Origin: Phyllobacteriaceae bacterium
Lineage (GTDB): Bacteria; Pseudomonadota; Alphaproteobacteria; Rhizobiales; Rhizobiaceae
Direction of reading: 5' to 3'
Assembly (NCBI GenBank): GCA_024645155.1
Contig: JAHEGF010000001.1
Coordinates: 1-11,536, forward strand
Length of the DNA: 11,536 nt
Position numbers and translations under genes: made by a program. Under the pieces are notes generated by a model, which worked only from the letters and a program-made list of their open reading frames with translations, was not told the DNA's origin and did no database searches. Below, piece after piece: positions 7,699-11,536 of the stretch (position 1 is the stretch's first letter; the number at the start of each line of letters is the position of its first letter).

Positions 7699-9147
7699 AT
7701 GGATTCACGGACCGAAAGCAAGGCGATACCGCTTGCTGTCGATCTTGACGGAACATTGATTGCAACCGACCTGTTGTGGGAAGGCTTGTTCCTGTTGTTG
7801 CGGAAAAATCCGCTCCTTGTTTTCCTCATCCCGTACTGGATCTACCGCGGGCGGGGATACCTGAAAACGGAAATCGCATCGCGCGTTGATATCGATGCGG
7901 CATCCTTGCCCTACCGGCAGGATTTCCTCGACTTTCTCAGAAAACAACACGTATCGGGCCGGCATCTTGTTCTGGCGACCGGATCGCCGTGCAAGTTCGC
8001 CGATGCGGTCGCCGGCCATCTTGGCATCTTTGCCGAGACGATGGCGACTGATCGCACGGTCAACCTGACATCCGGCCGCAAATGCGCGGCCCTGGCTGCC
8101 AGGTTCGGCGACGGCGGGTTCGATTACGCCGGAAACAGCCATGCCGATATCAAGGTATTTGATGCTGCGCGAAAGGCGATCATCGTTGCGCCCGACAAGT
8201 CCGCGCGCCATTGGCAGAAAGAACATGGTGCAGACATTTTCGATTCGCAGCCGGCTAACTGGCGTATGATCGCCAAGATGTTGCGGATGCATCAGTGGCT
8301 CAAGAACACGCTGATCGCAGTGCCGCTGATCCTCAACCATGATTATGGCCGGTTCGACCTTGTCATGGATTGTGTTTTTGCATTTGTTTCATTCAGCGCA
8401 GCGGCGTCTGCGATATACATTCTCAACGACTGTTTTGACCTTACACTTGACCGGCGTCATCCGACGAAATCGAAGCGCCCGTTTGCCAGCGGTTCCCTGT
8501 CAATTCCGTTCGGCCTCGGCGCGATGGCTGTTTTGCTTTTCGTCAGTTTCGCGACTGCGCTGCTGTTGCCGCCACTCTTCTTGGGGGTGCTGACCTGCTA
8601 TCTTCTGGCGACGACCGCCTATTCGATGTCGTTCAAGCGCATGCTGCTGATCGACGTGCTTGCGCTGGCTGGTCTCTACACGATCAGGGTTCTTGCGGGC
8701 GGGGCGGCAACAGGGATCGGGGTCTCATTCTGGCTCATCTCGTTTGCCGTGTTCTTCTTCCTGTCGCTTGCCCTGGTCAAACGCTATGTGGAGTTGACCG
8801 GCACCGAAATCGAGGAAGGCAAACGAATTGCCGGGCGTGGATATCGCGGAGAAGATCGTGAAGTCATCGCCCAGGCGGGCATGGCATCGGGGTTTTCGGC
8901 AGTGCTTGTGCTGGCGCTTTACATCGACAGTGACCAGGTGCGCGAGATGTACGCGCAACCGTGGATGATCTGGCCGCTGGCGCTGATCATTCTCTACATC
9001 ATCATCCGCATCTGGGTGCTGGCGCGGCGTGGAGAAATGAACGACGATCCGGTCGTGTTTCTTATCTCCGACTGGCGCAGCCTGATCATGGTTGCCGGCG
9101 GCGCGGTGCTGGTTGCGGTTGCGCAACTGGCGGGAGCGGGGTTATGA
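7699..9147 (+). CDS. HAD phosphatase-UbiA prenyltransferase fusion (DPPR-synthase-like)
   Basis: 482-aa two-domain protein. Residues 1-185 form a HAD hydrolase: DLDGTL with Asp15 and Asp17, motif II Thr94 in LATGSP, Lys128, and GNSHAD with Asp150 as the acidic motif. Residues 195-482 are a polytopic UbiA domain with about eight or nine helices. It has the prenyl-diphosphate/Mg site NDCFDLTLD (Asp244, Asp247, Asp251) followed by HPTKSKRP, and a second conserved block YSMSFKRMLLIDV (308-320). This form of UbiA resembles decaprenyl-phosphate phosphoribosyltransferase (mycobacterial Rv3806c; NoeC of Azorhizobium) more than quinone-pathway enzymes. I infer that UbiA makes polyprenyl-phosphoryl-5-phosphoribose and the HAD domain removes the 5-phosphate. 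The ATG at 7699 is preceded by GGGGAAGG with 6-nt spacing and is preferred to an upstream in-frame TTG at 7678. The stop overlaps the next gene by ATGA. Confidence 0.88.
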   Translation: MDSRTESKAIPLAVDLDGTLIATDLLWEGLFLLLRKNPLLVFLIPYWIYRGRGYLKTEIASRVDIDAASLPYRQDFLDFLRKQHVSGRHLVLATGSPCKFADAVAGHLGIFAETMATDRTVNLTSGRKCAALAARFGDGGFDYAGNSHADIKVFDAARKAIIVAPDKSARHWQKEHGADIFDSQPANWRMIAKMLRMHQWLKNTLIAVPLILNHDYGRFDLVMDCVFAFVSFSAAASAIYILNDCFDLTLDRRHPTKSKRPFASGSLSIPFGLGAMAVLLFVSFATALLLPPLFLGVLTCYLLATTAYSMSFKRMLLIDVLALAGLYTIRVLAGGAATGIGVSFWLISFAVFFFLSLALVKRYVELTGTEIEEGKRIAGRGYRGEDREVIAQAGMASGFSAVLVLALYIDSDQVREMYAQPWMIWPLALIILYIIIRIWVLARRGEMNDDPVVFLISDWRSLIMVAGGAVLVAVAQLAGAGL

Positions 9148-10496
9148 GCAGCGCCTATCGAAGTTTCGGGATGCCGGACAGCGGACCGGGCATGGCGATT
9201 GCCGCAGGAAACGCCGTGAAAATGCTGAAAAGCGGCAAAATGGCGGATACTTCGCTTCTCGCTTACGGCAACGGCCGCAGCTATGGCGACAGTTGCCACA
9301 ATTCCGGCGGACAACTGGTCGACATGCGATCTGCCAACCGGATACTTGCGCTCGATACAGAAACGGGTATCGCCGAAGTCGAGAGCGGTGTGCTGCTGAG
9401 CGACCTGATCGCCCATGTGCTGCCGTACGGATTTTTCCCGGCCGTCACGCCTGGCACGCAGTTTGTCACGATTGGCGGTGCGATCGCCAATGATGTGCAC
9501 GGCAAGAACCATCACCGCCGTGGCACATTCGGGTGCCATGTGGAGTCGTTGAAGCTGCTGCGGTCCGATGGAAAAATACGCACCTGCAGTGCAGCCCGCA
9601 ATTCCAAACTGTTTGCCGCGACCATCGGCGGCATGGGCCTGACGGGACTCATCGTGTCCGCCCGGATAAGGCTGATGGCGGTGCCCGGTGCCGATGTCAT
9701 GGAACGTGTTACTCCGTTCTCGTGTATCGCCGAGTATATCGATATTGCCCGCCAGGCCGATGAGGCAAACGAATATGCAGTTGCCTGGGTAGACCAGCTT
9801 GCAACCGGCCGTTCGCTAGGCAGGGGGTTGCTATTGACCGCCAATCACATGTGCGACGGATATGGGCGCCATGGGCGCGTCGGGCGGATTTCGGTACCGG
9901 TGACACCGCCGTTCAGCGTCCTGAACCGCCCCTTTCTCAAATTGTTCAATGCCGCTTTCTATCATCGCCGAGCTCATGGCAGGCCAGCACCGCGGCGCAG
10001 CAGCTACCAGAAGTATTTCTATCCGCTTGACGGTATTGCAAACTGGAACCGCCTTTACGGTCCTCGCGGCCTTCACCAGCATCAAAGCGTCATTCCCGAA
10101 GAGGTTGCCGGCGAAATCGTGCCAGAGCTACTGGCGGCGGCGCGCACTGCAGGCCACGGCTCGTTCCTGACAGTCCTGAAACGCTTCGGCGACGTTCTGT
10201 CACCGGGTGTCCTGTCGTTTCCGCGACCCGGATATACACTGACGCTTGATTTTCCAAACAGCGGTATCCGAACAACGGAACTCATGGGGCGCCTTGACCA
10301 GATCACCGTCGAGGCGGGCGGTGCAGTCAATCCCTACAAGGACGCGCGCATGGCGGCGGGCGTGTTCGAACGGTCATTTGCAAACTGGCGCGACCTGGAG
10401 GCGCAACGTGATCCGGCCTTCATGTCAGATTTCTGGGCACGCACAGCGGGGCAGTTGGACGCAAAATGCGGGGTCCCGGCAATTGCTGCGGAATGA
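9144..10496 (+). CDS. DprE1-like FAD-binding oxidoreductase
   Basis: 450-aa FAD oxidoreductase of the PCMH/ALO type, strongly resembling decaprenylphosphoryl-ribose 2'-oxidase DprE1. FAD-binding segments are YGNGRSYGDS (41-50) and the block at 101-131, which contains VTPGTQFVTIGGAIANDVHG, Lys121 and the following His pair. His119 aligns with the DprE1 histidine in HGKNHH. The C-terminal substrate domain contains WNRLYGPRGLHQHQ (301-314), LKRFG (345-349), FPRPGYTLTLDFP (359-371) and NPYKDAR (396-402), whose Lys399 aligns with the catalytic-site lysine. Thr367 stands where mycobacterial DprE1 has the inhibitor-reactive cysteine. Expected reaction: oxidation of the C2' hydroxyl of a lipid-linked ribose, the first half of epimerisation to arabinose. 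The ATG at 9144 overlaps the UbiA stop. The frame extends back to 8961, but only across the preceding gene. The actual substrate is inferred from context. Confidence 0.87.
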   Translation: MSSAYRSFGMPDSGPGMAIAAGNAVKMLKSGKMADTSLLAYGNGRSYGDSCHNSGGQLVDMRSANRILALDTETGIAEVESGVLLSDLIAHVLPYGFFPAVTPGTQFVTIGGAIANDVHGKNHHRRGTFGCHVESLKLLRSDGKIRTCSAARNSKLFAATIGGMGLTGLIVSARIRLMAVPGADVMERVTPFSCIAEYIDIARQADEANEYAVAWVDQLATGRSLGRGLLLTANHMCDGYGRHGRVGRISVPVTPPFSVLNRPFLKLFNAAFYHRRAHGRPAPRRSSYQKYFYPLDGIANWNRLYGPRGLHQHQSVIPEEVAGEIVPELLAAARTAGHGSFLTVLKRFGDVLSPGVLSFPRPGYTLTLDFPNSGIRTTELMGRLDQITVEAGGAVNPYKDARMAAGVFERSFANWRDLEAQRDPAFMSDFWARTAGQLDAKCGVPAIAAE

Positions 10497-10521
10497 GGCA
10501 ACGGGGCACAACTGGTTAATG

Positions 10522-10560
10522 AGAAATTGACAACAAAATCAGAAATTTAATTCAATTTCT
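10522..10560. repeat. 9-bp inverted repeat in AT-rich spacer
   Basis: AGAAATTGA (10522-10530) pairs perfectly with TCAATTTCT (10552-10560) around a 21-nt centre. It starts 26 nt after the DprE1-like gene and encloses the -35/-10 region of the candidate promoter at 10527-10556. It could be an operator or a weak structured RNA. No T-run follows, so I do not call it a terminator. Confidence 0.35.
10527..10556 (+). promoter_or_regulatory. Candidate promoter for the flippase-like gene
   Basis: A perfect TTGACA (10527-10532) is followed by an 18-nt spacer and TTCAAT (10551-10556), which matches TATAAT at 4 of 6 bases. It lies in a conspicuously AT-rich 120-bp gap, about 60 nt before the ATG at 10617, and would let the membrane protein and SDR genes be expressed apart from the two upstream genes. 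Confidence 0.4.
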
Positions 10561-10616
10561 TCACTGAAATTTTTGCATTTTCGAATAACAATTCGGGGGG
10601 CAGACGGGATAGGCAG

Positions 10617-11051
10617 ATGAAATACATACCGTTCATACTTTTTACGGTGCTGACCAATGCGGCAGCGCAACTGATGCTGAAACACGGCATGATGACACTG
10701 GGAGAACTAAACTTTTCCAGTGTCAATCCGGTGGTCAAGATCTTGCAAATCGTATTCAGCCCGTGGGTGTTTTTCGGGCTGTCGACATTCGTCATATCAA
10801 TGGCCTCACACCTTTATGTGCTTTCAAAGGTCGAACTGTCTTTTGCCTATCCTTTCCTCAGCCTCGCCTATGTCGCGGTAGCGGTATTTGCCTACTACCT
10901 GTTCAAGGAAGACCTGAATGCGCTGCGCATCGGCGGCATTGCATTCATTTGCATCGGTACTGTCTTGATCGCACAAAGTGGTGGTGCGCATGCATCCGAT
11001 GACGCCCGCTCCCAAATTTCCACGCCGAGCCAAAAAGAGTCTGTCCAATGA
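10617..11051 (+). CDS. Small four-helix SMR/EamA-type membrane protein, putative lipid-linked sugar flippase
   Basis: 144-aa hydrophobic protein with four predicted membrane segments (about 3-20, 45-66, 76-95 and 104-121) and a short polar tail. The segment KVELSFAYPFLSLAYV (71-86) is the hallmark of SMR/EamA half-transporters, the fold used by ArnE/ArnF, which flip undecaprenyl-phosphate-aminoarabinose. Proteins of this size normally act as dimers. Its position beside prenyl-phosphate sugar genes supports a role in moving the lipid-linked sugar to the periplasmic face. Drug export by an EmrE-like protein is the main alternative. An AGG ribosome site lies about 4 nt before the ATG. The stop overlaps the following SDR gene by ATGA, so the two are probably translated together. 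Confidence 0.82.
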   Translation: MKYIPFILFTVLTNAAAQLMLKHGMMTLGELNFSSVNPVVKILQIVFSPWVFFGLSTFVISMASHLYVLSKVELSFAYPFLSLAYVAVAVFAYYLFKEDLNALRIGGIAFICIGTVLIAQSGGAHASDDARSQISTPSQKESVQ

Positions 11052-11536
11052 AGCATATCCTGTTTGGCGGTGACGGGTTCGTCGGACGCCACCTTGCCCC
11101 GAAACTTCTCGCTGATGGTGAGGAAGTTGTCGTCGCCGATATCGTCAAGAGCGATCTGGCCCATTACGGGCGGGTGAAGTTCGTGCAATGCGACGTGACT
11201 GATTCAGCGACAATCGGCAAAGTTGGTATCAAGCCTGAAGACATGGTCTACAACCTGTCGGCCAAGATGCTGTCACCGTTGCAGATCAGGTCGAAGCGCC
11301 ACGATTTCTTCTTCCCGGTGAACTATTACGGAACGGAGAACATCATCGAGGCGATGGCTCGGGTCGATGCACCCAACCTGGTCCATTTTACGACCGACAT
11401 GATTTACGGGCACACGGTCGTTTATCCGATGACCGAGGAACATCCGGTCAATCCGCTGGGCGAATACGGCCTTTCAAAATGGAAGACAGAGGAACTGGCC
11501 GCCGAATGGCGCGAGCGCGGCATGAACATTTCGCTA
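11048..11536 (+). CDS. Extended SDR, NAD-dependent epimerase/dehydratase family (C-terminus cut)
   Basis: The first 163 residues of a Rossmann-fold sugar-nucleotide-type epimerase/dehydratase; the frame is open at the right edge, and full proteins are usually about 300-340 aa. The N-terminus ILFGGDGFVGRHL contains GxxGxxG (7, 10, 13). Asp31 after the second strand and Asp49 in QCDVTD suit NAD binding. TTDMIYG (115-121) holds the active-site Thr, and Y140-GLS-K144 is the catalytic YxxxK. It starts inside the stop of the flippase-like gene. Possible roles are epimerisation or reduction of the sugar that is loaded on the polyprenyl carrier, perhaps the reductase partner of the DprE1-like enzyme (DprE2 is also an SDR, though a shorter classical one), or supply of a different nucleotide sugar. 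The substrate cannot be told from this part. Confidence 0.85.
   Translation, partial: MKHILFGGDGFVGRHLAPKLLADGEEVVVADIVKSDLAHYGRVKFVQCDVTDSATIGKVGIKPEDMVYNLSAKMLSPLQIRSKRHDFFFPVNYYGTENIIEAMARVDAPNLVHFTTDMIYGHTVVYPMTEEHPVNPLGEYGLSKWKTEELAAEWRERGMNISL

Noticed and set aside
7705..8340. 211-codon minus-strand frame
   Set aside because: It is antisense to the HAD domain, whose motifs are clear on the plus strand.
8961..9143. 61-codon upstream extension of the DprE1-like frame
   Set aside because: It is fully inside the UbiA coding region in another frame. The ATG at 9144 gives an ATGA overlap and a normal family N-terminus.
1..11536. tRNA, rRNA, CRISPR array, riboswitch
   Set aside because: I saw no cloverleaf, spaced direct repeats or recognisable aptamer core on either strand.

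Overview
The window looks like chromosomal DNA of an alphaproteobacterium, most likely Hyphomicrobiales (Rhizobiales). The evidence is the moderately high GC, the heterotetrameric sarcosine oxidase genes in soxB-soxD-soxA order, a long DUF3772-type MscS channel, and a polyprenyl-phosphate sugar cluster that resembles mycobacterial arabinan-precursor genes. This placement rests on gene content only.

Left third, minus strand (1-4248): soxB, soxD and soxA lie head to tail with a 6-nt gap and then a 4-nt ATGA overlap, so they form one operon. Together they encode three subunits of the tetrahydrofolate-dependent sarcosine oxidase. The soxA reading frame is open from 2689 to the window edge, so its C-terminus, and presumably soxG, lie outside. 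A candidate promoter sits just upstream of soxB.

Divergent spacer (4249-4710): it holds a 264-bp element (4406-4669) with imperfect 33-bp terminal inverted repeats (25/33 identical), bounded on both sides by TA. This has the form of a MITE. It ends about 40 bp before the start of a large mechanosensitive channel gene.

Middle, plus strand (4711-7511): a gene for an 814-aa MscS-family channel with a signal peptide and periplasmic coiled-coil region, then one for a small exported protein of unknown function. A 187-bp spacer follows, with an 8-bp perfect inverted repeat and a CtrA-like site.

Right third, plus strand (7699-11536): a HAD-UbiA fusion protein overlaps a DprE1-like FAD oxidoreductase by ATGA. 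After a 120-bp AT-rich gap with a candidate promoter come a four-helix SMR/EamA-type membrane protein and, again overlapping by ATGA, an extended SDR cut by the window edge. Read together, these suggest a lipid-linked pentose pathway. UbiA would attach phosphoribose to polyprenyl phosphate, the HAD domain would remove the 5-phosphate, the DprE1-like enzyme would oxidise C2' with an SDR possibly acting as the reductase, and the small membrane protein would flip the product. This is the logic of decaprenyl-phosphoryl-arabinose synthesis in mycobacteria and of the NoeC-type Nod-factor arabinosylation genes of Azorhizobium. The substrate and the acceptor glycan here are inferred, not shown.
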